DNA of 64,000 nucleotides, taken from NCBI RefSeq assembly GCF_000003815.2, contig NC_049988.1, positions 22,745,069 to 22,809,068 of the forward strand, read 5' to 3'. Below, one piece after another: positions 35,807 to 47,899 of this stretch. A model generated the notes under the pieces. It searched no databases. It saw only the letters and a list, made by a program, of their open reading frames with translations, and was not told the DNA's origin. This DNA is from Branchiostoma floridae. Its lineage: Eukaryota; Chordata; Leptocardii; Amphioxiformes; Branchiostomatidae. How positions within the stretch are numbered: the stretch's first letter is position 1; each line of letters opens with the position of its first letter. Made by a program: the position numbers and the translations under genes.

Positions 35807-38800
35807 ATGCCATATAAAGGTAAAGCTGCACCCCAGAGCGGACAGGGAAAGGACACTATTCATCCAAACAGCGATACATACATGTGCGATGCCTTAGCAG
35901 GACGTGATAGACCCGAGAACAGTGCCGAGGCCCCAGCTCTTTCCGGGGACGGCGGTACCATGCTGGAGTTTCCACATCCTCCCGGTGCGCTTCATCCAGA
36001 CCAAGCCTCCGTGCACATGAACCTCACGTACAAGCACAGGTACAAACCGTGGCCCTCTCACCCCCTGCTTGCATGTGACACCTCCAACCCGGTCTACGGG
36101 CATGACCTGAAGGGCACGGATCCTGATACTGACTTGCGACCGGCCAGCATGGAGCCATATGCCGTCAGATATCAGGAGGAAGATGCTGATGAGGATAAAA
36201 ACCATCAATCAGCTAGCATGGCACCATATGCCGTCAGATATCAGGAGGAAGATGCTGATGATGATATTGATCATCGACCAGCTAGCATGCAGCCATATAC
36301 CGTTAGCACTTCCAGGAATGATACTGCCACTTCTGGGAATGATGCTGGTATATACGAGAATGATACTGGTATTTCCGGGAATGATGCTGACACTTCCGGA
36401 AATGATGCTGGCATTTCCGGGAATGATGCTAAAAATTCCGGTAATGATGCTGGCACTTCCGGGAATGATGTTGACACTTCCGGGAATGATACTGGCACTT
36501 CCGGGAATGATACTGGCTCTTTCGGAAATGATGCTGGCACTTGCGGGAATGATGCAGGCATCTACGAGAATGATGCTGTCATCTACGAGAATAATGCTGG
36601 CACTTCCGGGAATGATACTGGCACATCCGGATCCGGGAATGATGCTGCCATATCCGGAAATAATGCTGGCATTTCCGGGAATGATGCTAAAAATTCCGGG
36701 AATGAAGCTGGCACTTCCGGGAATGATACCGGCACTTCCGGGAAAGATACAGGCACTTCAGTTCCACGAAGGGATGACAGGAACATGCGCGGCACTCGCA
36801 AACACCGGCACGCACAGGGTGTTCCCCACGGTCCTCGGGAAGCAGCTGGCGGTAAGATGATATATCTACATTTACATACTTCAATTTCAAGGGAAGTCAA
36901 GTAAGTTTGTTTTTCTGGCGAACCCGTGCGTGTATCCGTTTGTGTGCACTTGTCTGTGTACTTCCTGTATGTTCTACCAGAGGATGATAACCGTCATTTT
37001 CCGTCAAGGGGGGTGAACGTCAGTGAACTTTAACATGCGATTTTATTGGTATATTTATACGTTACAACAAATGGGAGTTGTGGCTTATATAGATGAGCCT
37101 GATAGGTTTAGGACTGCCATGCGACGAAAACAACTCGAGTTTGAAGAATAACTCTGATGGTGCGATTTACAGTTACTGTAACAGGAGGACGGTGTCAATT
37201 TCCACAGTTGCGCTTGTGTTCTTAAGAAAATGATACTATCCTAGTTATGCTAACGTCACATTTGCACAAAGGGGCCCGGTCGGGTAGGTTAGGGGCTGAA
37301 TTTGGGCGGGTCCCCGTGAGACCCCCGGCGGCTGCCGGGCTATTTTGGGGCTCGGGCGGGGCTCCGATTGATTCTAAGTCGGTCCCGGCGGGGAAATTAT
37401 TAGGGAAATATCATCAGTAAAAAACTCACTGTCTACTCTTCTCAATGGAAGGTCCCACACGCATAAGGCGCATAAAGGACTTAAAGTCGCAGGAATGTTC
37501 CCGCATGTATATCTTGCTCATCCGCGTATCGTAGACCCAAAACATGGTTCGGAGCCTAACCCACTGTCGTTCCGCTTGTCTCTCCTCTTCTACTACCCAT
37601 GTAGCAAGGATGAAACGGTGACGAGCCGTCGCCACCCTCAGACTGAACTGAGCAAGCGGCATGTGCTCATCCTGTCGGTCGAAGTGCAGTGGCATTTTCC
37701 GCTTCTAGTAGTATTAGTACTACGTGGCACACTTGCAAAAGTCAACGAAGACGAGTCAAACAATGCTTGTATACCCCCCCCCCCCAAAGAAAAACAAAAA
37801 AAAACATGATGGACAGTTGTCTACAAGGGGTGAATTGGCCGACCCACTCCCAAACCCGTGGACATCCCCAGGGCAGCTCACGGTTGCCTGCTGAACATCG
37901 GGCGATAAAGGGTTAAAGCATACGACTATTGCACGAGAGCCGCCGGAATGCCCACCGGAGCCCCCCGGGACCTCTAACGGGACGCGTGAAGAAAAAAATG
38001 ATTTGGGACTATGTGAGCCGATGTCTACCCGGCTTCAGAGCCCGGCCGGGGCCTACATCGGTTAGAAACCGCGCGGACACCCTGGGTAATGTGACGTAGG
38101 CCTTAATGGATATAACTTTATATATGTCATATCATGTTGTATTTTGATGTCATAAAATCTTAAAGCAACTGCTCTCCTTACTTCATACCGTAGACGCCAG
38201 TTTAATTTTATAATCTTGCTTCAGACACCACACCCATGCAGCAGCCGCAGACTGATTGGCAGGCACGTGCCGACGCCGCTGCGAGTATACCCAACCCTAT
38301 GTACGGCTCCGGAGCAGGTAAACTTTAAGTCCTTTGTCAGATATGTCGTACTATTGCCGTACGATAACATTTACGTTCTTGAGTCTTGTCACGAAAGGAC
38401 TGTCTTAGATGCTTGTCGGTGGTCGGTTCTGTCATAGGCAGCATGATAACTCTATAACTTCAAAATCGCATGACAAAATTCGACGGATGAGACGTCATGA
38501 CACTAACTCGACTGCAATGCAGACAAATCTGATTTCTTAAGCAATCGATCGACGTCATCTTTAGTTATCAAACTACAACAAACGGTCCAACAACTTCAAA
38601 GAACGCATCATACAATAATCAAAACTTTGTCTTTTGGCAGACTGCTTCGTTTCAAGAAAAATGTTTAATGACAAGGCGTCACAAGTGACCCGTAGCAATA
38701 TTGTTTAGTTGATTTCAAGAGGCAGTCATAGTTTTAATATTGACAATATCGCTTAGCACTTTGTAGGTTAAAGATAACAAGAATAAATGAAATATTAATA

Positions 38801-41800
38801 AATAAATTTGATAAATAAGATTGTTTGCTGAATTTACCTGTACCGTCCGTTCTGTTGATCTTATTAATCTATGTGTGGGTTCTGTCATTGATTAGATAAT
38901 TTTTTACTAACGGTTATAATGTAATTTATTGTACTGTGTGCTATTTTTGATTGGCCTATTCTACATGAAAATTAAGCAGTATGCGTAATTTCCCGAACAA
39001 AAAATTGCACTTACCCAAATTTTCGACTGTCAATCTCCGGTCTTTGTTAAATCTTTGTACGTCCTTGACAAAGGCTGAAGTTGAACAGTCAGAACTGTCG
39101 TGTTTAATTTTCGTGTTGGCAATTAAAGTTCAAAGTTTTGAACAAAAATTCCTCGTTCTAAATCCTCTTGCTTTCTAACAGACCGCACGTATCCGGGTGG
39201 AGCAAGCAGCTGCCGTGCTCTCTGTAGCTTCTTCCGCTCCCAACTTACCAACATGGCCGCGGGCATTGCTGTGCTCCTAAGCCTGGTCGCTGTGGGACTT
39301 GCCCTTTGGGCGTTCATCAACAATGGGGTAAACACTTTCGTATCATATAGGCCTGTTGTAAAGCACTGTTTCCAACACTGCCTCTGTTCTGTTTATTGAG
39401 TCCATCAAGCTATAACTTTCTGCTTTTTCATATTGTTTTTTAACGTTTGGTCTGACGTATACATGCATACGTTCGTAGGAGATATCTGAACTGACCATCA
39501 CTGTTGACGCCTTGAAGCGCAACCAAGACAACATGTCCGCCACTGTTGACGCCTTGAAGCGCAACCAAGACAACATGTCCGCCACTGTTGACGGCTTGAA
39601 GCGTGACCAAGACAACATGTCCGCCACTGTTGATGCCTTGAAGCGCGATCAAGACATGTCCACCACTGTTGACGCCTTGAAGCGCGACCAAGACAACATC
39701 TCCACCACTGTTGACACATTGACGCTTGACCAAAACATGCGCCAACTGTCCGCCACTGTTGACGCCTTGAAGCGCGACCAAAACGACATGTCCACCACTG
39801 TTGACACCTTGAAATGTGACCAAGACGACATGCGGGAACTGTCCACTGCTGTTGACGCCTTTAAGCGCGACCAAGGCGACATGTCCACCACTGTTGACGC
39901 CTTAAAGCGCGATCAAGACGACATGTCCACCACTGTTGACGCCTTGAATCGCAACCAAGACAACATTTCCACCACTGTTGACGCCTTGAAACTCGACCTG
40001 GAAAAGGAGCGAAACCGAACCGCCGCCTTGGAGCAGCGTCTTCACGACATGAGTAAGTCGCCAGGTATTTTGGTTTTTTAGTTGTCAAATGTACTATTTG
40101 TACTGACAACGTCAGTTGTGTAATGTCAGGAAATTCTGTGACTATCATTACTTCATTAATGCCACCATTTACCTTATCAATAATTCCTATGTCTGCAGGA
40201 TTTCTAGCATGATTGGAGCACGTACACGTGTGGTATTCAGTATCATCTTATTTACATCATAATGTCATGACATGTGCATATATGCCTGTTAATATGTTTT
40301 ACTTATTGTTTCACTAACTTATATCATTATTGATTATGCTGATTGAGTGAACGTAATGGGAGATATGGTCTTTTAATGCAGTAAATGTAATGGTTTGTCA
40401 GCAATGCAATGCTGAAACATTTTTTTTATATCACCACTATCTAGGATTTTGATATCAACACAATATTTACTCGCTGTTTTCCAGCATCTTGTTTTGTGCG
40501 TGGTTACGCATTGTTCCGTGGGATCTGCTACAAGGCCTTCAACACAATCAAGATCTTCAGCGATGCGGCCGCGGCCTGTGGTGAAGACGGCGGCACCCTC
40601 GCCATGCCCCGAGACGCTGAGACCAACGCCTTCCTGATCGCCTTGTACAAGTCCGTGAACGATGAAGTGGGCTTCTGGTTCGGCCTGCACGATCAGCGCG
40701 AAGAGGGAAGCTTTGAGTGGGTGGATGGTTCTGCACTTGGGGCGTACAGCTACTGGTTTCCGGGACAACCAAAAAGAGGGAGCAGGAGCGCCAGCAGCGA
40801 CGATTGCGTTCGTTACAACCGAGATCTGTACGACAAGTGGGACGACTGGAGATGCGACAAGTCGTTTCGCTTCATCTGCCAGGCTGTTCCAGGTACTCTT
40901 TATAACCGTACCATTTCCCTAAACCTTTCTGTCTGGTAAACGTGCCGCAGCTTCTCTATCCATTACACGGAGTGCAGTAGGTCATCATAACCTCCACGAA
41001 ATATTCATATACACATATCGAACATGCAAATGAGGGGTTGATTTGCATAATTTAAACAAAAACTACCCATATCGTTACATGATAAATGATAGGAATTTCA
41101 TACTTGTGACATGTGTAAGTTAGTTGAAATCGAACGTTCCATGCATACATTGATTTCATGGATGTACTCTAGTTAGTATTGCTATTGTTATAATACCCCC
41201 CTCACATTAGGCGCGCTTCGATCGTACGAGGAGTCTGCGAGCTCTAATTTACGAGGAGGCATGACCCTGATGCCGACGAAGAAATGACAAAGTTCCCCCC
41301 TTCCCGCCAGGGTCATGACTCCTCGTAATTTAGAGCTCGCAGACTCGTCGTCCGATCGAATCGCGCCTAATGTGAGGGGGGTATAAACACATCACCCCTG
41401 TCTCTTTCCTGCTAATGTTGCGACCAAGACGACATGTCCGCCACGTTTGACGCCTTGAAACTTGACCTGCACAACTGGCAAAGCCGAACCACCACCTTGG
41501 AGCAGCGTCTTCACGAGATGAGTAAGTCACCAGGTAGATTGGACTTTTAGCTGTCAAATGTACTGTTTGTGATGGCAACGTCAGTAGTATAATAGCAGGA
41601 GAAATTATGACCATCATTACTTCATTAATGCTGCCAGATTCTGTACAAACAACTACAACAGTGTTACCAAAACGAAAACAGATTTGCAGTGGATGTCACT
41701 TGAAGATAGAAGGAAAATGTCCAGACTTTCCATGATGTACAAAATGACGAATAAAGTGGTGGACGTACCAACTGATAAGTATCTTATACCAGCTCAAAAA

Positions 41801-42232
41801 AGAATAAGAAACAGTCATGCCTTCAAATACCAGAGTTACCAACCTAGGATTGATGTGTTCAAAAATTCGTACTTTCCCAAAACTATCGTAGAGTGGAATT
41901 TGTTATCACCAAGTACAGTAGGGGCATCTTCTTTGTGTAGTTTTAAAGAACGCTTGCAGATAGATGTGCAAAAGTTAGGTGTAGTGAGTCGTTCAGTGTA
42001 ATATAACCAGCTGCTGCCGCGCCGCGTGCCTGCGAAGCTGGTGTGTTACGCCGAACGGCGGTTATACCGGCTATATAGATACAAATACAGATAATGCTAT
42101 AGCTACTATTTACCTTATTAATAATTCCTATGCCCGCAGGATTTCTAGCATGAATGGAGCACGTACACGTGTGGTATTCAGTATCACCTTACTTACAGCA
42201 TAATGTCATTACATGTACATGTGCATATATAC

Positions 42233-42285
<53 letters not shown>

Positions 42286-43057
42286 CGTATATTATTTTAC
42301 GTAGTGTTTCACTAACTTATATCATTTATTAATTATGCTGGTATTGAGTGGATCTAATGTGAGATATGGCCTTCTGATGCAGTAAATGTAATGGCTTGTC
42401 AGCGATGCAATTCTGAAGCACTTTTTTATATCACCATCATCTATGATGACACTAAGCGCGTTGCTGACTCGATGTTTTCCAGTGTTTTGTCCTAAAGGTT
42501 ACGCATTGTTCCGTGGAATCTGCTACAAGGCCTTCAATACAGAGAAGACCTTCAGCGATGCGGCCGTGACCTGTCGTGAAGACGGCGGCACCCTTGCCAT
42601 GCCCCGAAACGCGGAGACCAACGCCTTCTTGATCTCCTTGTCCAAGGCCGTGCGCGCCAGTCATCTCTTTTGGATCGGCCTGCACGATCGGCGCGAAGAG
42701 GGAAGCTTTGAGTGGGTGGACGGTTCTGCACTTGGGACGTACAGCTCCTGGGGTCCGCTAAGTCCACGCGACAAATATGGCAATGGAGATTGCGTTCACG
42801 TTCACTTCTCCTTATACTCGAAAGACGTCCAGTGGAACAACGGCCTTTGCCACCATAAGTATCGCTTCATATGCCAGGCTGTCCCAGGTACTGGCTCTAA
42901 CCGTTCCATTTCCTGCCACATTTCCATATTTTAAACATGCCATAAGTATCCATCTGGCACGTTAGACCATCGACACTCTACATTTAACCATGTCAAAACA
43001 CATCACTCCACATCTCATCCCTGCCATTTCTGTTCATGTTTTCCAGGACGTCCCTAG
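35807..43057 (+). CDS. C-type lectin B with long repetitive cytoplasmic tail and two CTLD cassettes
   Basis: Exons: 35807-36851 (348 codons), 38225-38317 (TTPMQQPQTD... NPMY), 39182-39327 (membrane helix), 39479-40052 (neck, 191 residues), 40485-40892 (CTLD 1) and 43047-43057 (RP stop). A second CTLD exon, 42483-42887, lies before the only last exon found. Each junction is phase-compatible; the product with CTLD 1 would be about 758 residues. The first exon is unlike those of A, D and E. It has three copies of a PYAVRYQEED-type block, then about 21 seven-residue units of the TSGNDTG type, three of them with IYEN. NPVY near 36085-36100 and NPMY in the next exon resemble NPxY endocytosis/PTB signals. 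CTLD 1 has QPK in place of EPN, and WDD. The start is the first in-frame ATG; an upstream non-coding exon is possible. Confidence 0.72.
36304..36760 (+). repeat. 21-bp coding minisatellite in lectin B tail
   Basis: About 21 units of 21 bp encode SGNDxGT-type heptapeptides. One unit is two residues longer (TSGSGNDAA). Since the unit is a multiple of three, the frame is preserved, and substitutions are mostly conservative (D/N/E, A/T). Three units read IYEN. Confidence 0.9.
37253..38097. mobile_element. GC-rich insertion in lectin B intron 1
   Basis: Short inverted ends ACGTCACATT / AATGTGACGT enclose about 845 bp of GC-rich sequence including a C homopolymer at 37767-37780. The homologous intron of lectin F (57820-58000) aligns on both sides but lacks this block, so F is an empty-site comparison. 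Confidence 0.65.
41194..41383. mobile_element. Palindromic MITE, TA-flanked
   Basis: Near-perfect 190-bp palindrome with ends TACCCCCCTCACATTAGGCGC and the inverse. It sits between CTLD 1 of lectin B and the neck-exon remnant at 41414. A half copy is at 32698. Confidence 0.85.
41414..41521 (+). pseudogene. Neck-exon remnant before CTLD cassette 2
   Basis: Encodes DDMSATFDALKLDLHN...RTTTLEQRLHEM and ends at the usual neck donor ATGA|GTAAGT, but the 5' part of the exon and its GTAG acceptor are gone. An AG before ACGACATG would give a phase-1/phase-1 mini-exon. Whether it is ever spliced in is unknown. Confidence 0.6.
41650..42100 (+). mobile_element. LINE RT C-terminal fragment and 3' tail
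   Basis: Open frame 41684-42001 has LEDRRKMSRLSMMYKM, RNSHAFKYQ, FKNSYFPKTIVEWNLL and SLCSFKERL, the standard C-terminal signature of CR1/L2-like non-LTR RTs. It is followed by the 'gaacggcggttataccggc' tail. It lies between the neck remnant and CTLD cassette 2. Confidence 0.75.
42230..42293. repeat. (AT)n microsatellite
   Basis: Alternating AT of about 40 bases flanked by palindromic 'atatacgtat'. Confidence 0.9.
42483..42887 (+). CDS. CTLD cassette 2 (lectin B/C)
   Basis: A full CTLD exon with TTTTCCAG acceptor and CCCAG|GTACTG donor, 405 nt, phase 1 in and out like every other CTLD exon here. It keeps the six cysteines, WIGLHD and FICQ. Its calcium-site wording is lost: SPRDKYG stands where EPNN is expected, and WNN replaces WND. 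No membrane or tail exon lies between it and lectin B, and the last exon at 43047 follows it, so it is best read as a second cassette of B or a truncated gene C. Confidence 0.7.
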
Positions 43058-43637
43058 GCGACGGGCGAAACTCTCACCACCGCCGTAAAGCGGTTCTCCG
43101 GCCATCCGCAGTAAAACTGACCGGAAAACCTTACAATCTGTAATAATAGTAATATTGTCCAATTTCATCTGTTTCTGCTGGTATCTGTACGACGGCACTC
43201 CGCAGTAAAACTAACCTGTAAAATGTAAACAATTCACGAAAAGTGGATTTTACCACTAGCGGCAAATGCCAGGCATAAGTATCACGCTATATAAATGCCA
43301 TAGTTTTTCTTTTTCTTGAAGACCATTCCAGGAAGTGGAAAACCCCTGGCTTGACCGTATCAAGCTCATGTCCTGTTTAGGAGCTTTTCCTTCAAAATAC
43401 TGAACAGTCAGGATAGACAAAATGTAAGCGCTCATAAACTGTACTTATAACAACACTTTACTTCACTTTTTATTTTATGCTGACTTTTGTTGTAATAAAT
43501 GGACAAAAAAATGCAAAGTGACGGAATTGTTGGTATTTATTGGTGGACGTTCCTTTATAAGGAGCCTTAACCAAGTTAGAAATATTTTCTTGTTGTAATC
43601 CAAAGTTTGTAGACTGTGCTCATTTGAGCCTGGACCA

Positions 43638-43686
43638 CTGAAGAAGCCACATTGGCGAAACCGGTCTGTGTGACACACTGAATAAA
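43638..43686 (+). other. Hammerhead-like motif and AATAAA, copy 2
   Basis: CTGAAGA (43638-43644), stem II GCC-ACATT-GGC (43646-43656), GAA, stem III ACC/GGT, then C at 43666, followed by AATAAA at 43681-43686. Core order matches a hammerhead (CUGANGA, stem II, GAA, stem III, UH). An extra A precedes stem II, and stem I pairing is weak. About 580 bases after the stop codon. Confidence 0.45.
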
Positions 43687-44225
43687 AGTTGTAAACGGGA
43701 ACTCTGCGGCTCCGGCTGTCTTACTGAGGGGTGACTGTGGTGAGAAAGATGTCGGTTAGCGTGAGGATCAGTCCGCTCCATATATGTATGTTATTCAAAT
43801 TTGGGCACTGCCCATTTAAACACATGAGGCACGAAGGTATGGTGCTTGAAATGTGTTTGCTGTTGAGCTGAATGTGACTTATGTTAGTTGATTTGCATGG
43901 CTATATTATAGTATAGGGCGTGTTGTACCCAAAACTATGTTCCACTCATAGCGGCCTTTTCTTTACAAACGAGCCCGGACAGAGTTTAGCCCTGCTTTAC
44001 AAAAACAAATTCTTCATTGTTCTTCTTCCATTGGGAGGTTGGCAGTTTAGCGCCGCCTGGCGCCCAAGATTATATTGCACCGTCTCGTAATCCACACTCC
44101 TGACACCATTTTGAAAGTATAAATAGATAAACAAACAAAACACTGTTGCACGTGTTTAAAGTACTATTGTTCGAAACCTTTAAAAGGCCTTCTGCCGCTC
44201 TCTGTTACCTTGTACAATATTTTCC

Positions 44226-44459
44226 ATGTTTCTACTTCGACCTCCCAGCCCCAAAGGTTACCCCTTCTTTTCCCAGAAAATTAGTCTGCCTCTTGCAGAA
44301 AAACAAAATGTCATCTTCAGCACGTCATACCGCGCCATCCCTCCAAATATGGGCAAAGATATCCTCACTTCTTCAGACTCATCACGGCATTATTGTCCAT
44401 ATTCATACATTTTGGCGTTGGCTACTTTACTGTCTGCCTGTTGTCTGTACAGTACGGTC
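44226..44459 (+). promoter_or_regulatory. Conserved 5' module of lectin gene D
   Basis: Diverged copy of the module seen at 25795: 'ttttcccagaaaattagtct', 'cttgcagaaaaacaaaatg', 'catccctccaaat' and 'gtctgtacagtac' just before the start codon. Confidence 0.5.
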
Positions 44460-46357
44460 ATGTACGAGCAAGCAGAGCCGGTCCGGTCCCCTTTCCCGCG
44501 CCCTGACAGCGGCCAAACCAGCGGGCCGCTGTCCCAACCCCCTCCTGTCCGTCAAGGTGATTCCCGCGGGCGTGTCCGCCATGGCAACGGCGCATCTGAT
44601 AAGTCGCAAGAAGAGCACAAATCGTCTTTACACACGTACGAAGAAGCCGAGGCGGTGAAACGTTATGCCACGTACACTGCAGGTAGCCCTCGGTTTTGTA
44701 ACTTGCCTTTTTTCAGTGATACAATTATCCTACCATTTGGACAATTAGAAGACATAATATCATGTACAGATGGCGCAGAATCACTTACATTACTTATTTT
44801 ACCAGTGTAGAACTGAGGCAGATATACATTTCTCATAGACCGCACATATCCGGGGGGAGCAAGCGGCCGCCGTGCTCGCTGTAGCTTCATCCGTTCCCAC
44901 CTTGGCTACATGGCAGCCGGCATTGCCGTACTGCTTAGCCTGCTTGCTGTAGGATTTGTCCCGCTGACTGTCATGAATAAAGAGGTAAACACTCTTGTAC
45001 CACCAAGCTATTTTCAAATTTCTTTAATTATGCTGTGTCTTTTATTCTTGTTTAGAAATTACCAAGATGGAACATGTTGTTTTTCCTTTGATTTTTCTGC
45101 TTATGTATGATTATCTGACTTTCGTCTTTAGGAAATAACTCAACTGTCCACCACTGTTGATACCTTAAAGCGAGACCTGGACAAGGAGCGCAACCGAACC
45201 GCTGCCTTGGAGCAGCGTCTTCACAGGATGAGTAAGACGCTGCGTTAGTTGCTATTTGCACTATTTGTGATGGTCTACTTGCCAACATCATTAGAAAGGA
45301 AGGGTAAAAGTTGGGACACTGACTATCATTGTTTCATTGCATGATATTATTTCCTATATCAATAGTTCCTAATTGGCTGCAGGGGTGATTTAAAAAAGAG
45401 TCTGTATTCACAACCACAGTGAAAGTCCTAAGCAAAGTTTTTGTCCGATGGAGGAAATGTAATGATTTGTTTTTGATGCAATCCCAGAACATTTTCAATA
45501 TCACCAAAGTCTGTTGTGGACTCAATTTGTTCCAGTATCTTGTCCTAAAGGTTACACAGTGTTACGTCGAATCTGCTACAAGGCCTTCAACACGGAGAAG
45601 ACCTTCAGAGATGCGGCCGCGGCCTGTGGTGAAGACGGCGGCACCCTCGCCATTCCCCGAGACGCCGAGATCAACGCCTTCCTGATCTCCTTGTACAAGT
45701 CCGTGAGCGACCGGGTGAACTTCTGGTTCGGCCTGCACGATCGGTGGGAAGAGGGAAGTTTTGAGTGGGTGGATGGTTCTGCATTTGGGACGTACAGTTC
45801 CTGGGGAGAGGGAGAACCAAACAACCTTGGGGGCAGCGAAAATTGTGTTCATTACTACCCAATCAAATCAGACAAGTGGAACGACGATGGATGCAACCAT
45901 CAGTATCGCTTCATATGCCAGGCTATTCCAGGTGCTTACTTTAGCCGTACCATTTCCTGACCCCCCCCCGAAACATGGCACTCCCTGAGTAATGCACCAG
46001 ACACTTAGATGATTATTACTCTTGTAACAAACACATCATTAGATGGTTATGAACACATCATTCCGCATCTCGTCCCTGATGATAAACAACATGCGACTCG
46101 CTGTTTCACTACATATGCAGGTTGTTCCAGGTACATCTTATAACCCTCCCATTTCCTGACACCCTTCCATCTTTTAAACACGCCACAAGTATCCATCTGA
46201 CTAAAGACGTTAGACCATCGATGCTCTTGTTATAAAGCATGTCAAAACACTTCACTCCTCATCTCACCCCTGATATGTCTATTAATGTTTTCCAGGACGT
46301 CCGGAAGGCGGAACTCTCACCACCACTGTCAGGCGACTCTCCGACCATCCGCAGTAA
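44460..46357 (+). CDS. C-type lectin D, short-necked type II membrane protein
   Basis: Exons: 44460-44682 (tail, MYEQAEPVRSP...), 44839-44984 (membrane helix), 45132-45231 (neck), 45536-45931 (CTLD) and 46296-46357. About 308 residues, intact. The neck is only 33 residues (one repeat plus RTAALEQRLHRM), against 146-191 in E, F and B. Introns 1 and 2 are also very short (156 and 147 bp). The CTLD has EPN and WND, so the mannose/GlcNAc-type calcium site is predicted intact. The last exon has lost the usual CCG-TAG stop through a small deletion and runs about 18 more codons, ending DHPQ. With so short a neck, trimerisation through the coiled coil is doubtful. Confidence 0.85.
46085..46160 (+). 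pseudogene. CTLD-exon 3' end remnant
   Basis: In the last intron of lectin D, 'catgcgactcgctgttt', 'actacatatgc' and 'ggttgttccaggtac' match the CTLD exon end and donor of lectin E (52520-52565), with the following intron words too. The rest of the exon is absent. A relic of a second CTLD exon. Confidence 0.7.
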
Positions 46358-47319
46358 AACTGACCAGCAGAACGTGAAACCTGGAATTATAGCAACATAC
46401 ATGTAGGACATCAGCACATTGTTCTCTGAACCTGTTTAAAAGTCGAGTAGAAATTAACAAAAGAAATAGTGAATGTGCACCAAAGCAATGAATCACTTAT
46501 TGTACAATGGCAGACGGGCCTTATTTTTCATATATATAACGGATTTACATAATGTTTTCGCTTTTAGCCAGGAGTTTTTTTACATGAAGCACGCTCAAAA
46601 AAAGGAAAAGCTTCTGGTTTGCCTGTTTCTTTCGCATTTCGTACTGAACAGACAGTACAAACAAAATGTAAGCATAACTTCACTAATAGTAATAATACTT
46701 AATCTCTGTTGTTTCATAATAGGCAAACTTCCTTTTGTTGTAGTAAAAAGCAAAATGGCAGAAGTGGCCGCTTGTATTTATTAATGGAGGTTCCTTTGTA
46801 ACATGCCTGAACCAAGTTATATAGATTTCAGCACGTCGTTTTCTGAATTCGTTTAAGAGTTTGTTTAGTAGAAAACTGATGGAAGAAATAGTGAATGGGC
46901 ACCAAAGCAATGGATCACGTACTGTACAGTGGTAGACACGCCTGAGTTTTCATACAGAGAAAATGTACGTTTCTTGAAATATGCACGTAGCAATTTTTAA
47001 ACATAGAAAATATTCTAGAAGCTGGAAAGCGCCTGGTTTGGCTGTATCAACCCCATCGCCTGTTGTTGGAGCGTTTCCTACAAAAGCTGAACAGACATGA
47101 TTAACAAAATGTAAGAACAACTTCATTTATAGTAATAAAGCGTGGGCCTCACTGTTTTCACAATAGATGGACTTCCTTTTGTTGATGTAAAAGAGCACAG
47201 TGCCAGAACTGCTGGTATTTATTGATGGAAGATCCTTTGTAACAAGACTGAACCAAGTTATAGAGATTTTTTTGCTGTTCTCCAATGTTTGTAGACTGTG
47301 CTCATTTGAGCCTGGATCA

Positions 47320-47368
47320 CTGAAGAAGCCAGAGTGGTGAAACCGGTCTGTGTCACAGACTGAATAAA
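47320..47368 (+). other. Hammerhead-like motif and AATAAA, copy 3
   Basis: CTGAAGA at 47320, stem II GCC-AGAGT-GGT, GAAACCGGTC with a pairable ACC/GGT stem III, AATAAA at 47363-47368. Downstream of lectin D. Same caveats as copy 2. Confidence 0.45.
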
Positions 47369-47899
47369 AGTTTTAAACGGGAAATCTATGGCTCCGGCTG
47401 TCTTACTGAGGGGTGACTGTGATGGGAAAGTTTTCAGTTAGCGTGAGGATCAGTCCGCACCATACATAATTGTTATCTAACTTTTGGAAACTGTCCATTG
47501 TCTTACCCAACGTGCCCAGGCACAGCTAAGGCTAACGTCACAGGGGCCCAGCCGAGCAGCTTTGGGGATCGAAAATTCCGATATAAAAGGCAATAAAAAC
47601 ACAAATTGGACCAAGTTGGTCGGAGGTGTGTTGTTTTGCTTCAAACGATGTTGTGACAAAAATCTACACCAGCAAACGGCTTCCGCTGGCCCCAAATTGT
47701 CACATATAATCACCATCCACTCTGAGTTTAACTACATGTACTTATTGCTGGCTGAGATAAGTGGAAACACAGACAAACACATCAAAGACAATACCTCTAT
47801 TTTTGATGGAGGTAAAAACAGCACTGAAGGCATTTCTGACAAACACAAATTTAGGAACTACTTAAAAACTAAACTATCTCATTTCTAAACTATCATACA

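Noticed and set aside
36159-36860. Alternative frames of Met/Leu/Pro (LALPGMM) and Ser/Phe/Pro (ASFPEVP) repeats over the lectin B tail
   Set aside because: A 21-bp unit keeps all frames open. Only the SGNDxGT frame joins in phase to the NPMY exon.
39440-39891. Minus-strand Gly/Val repeats opposite lectin necks (VALQGVNSGGH)
   Set aside because: Shadow of the periodic neck exon; also seen opposite A, E and F necks.
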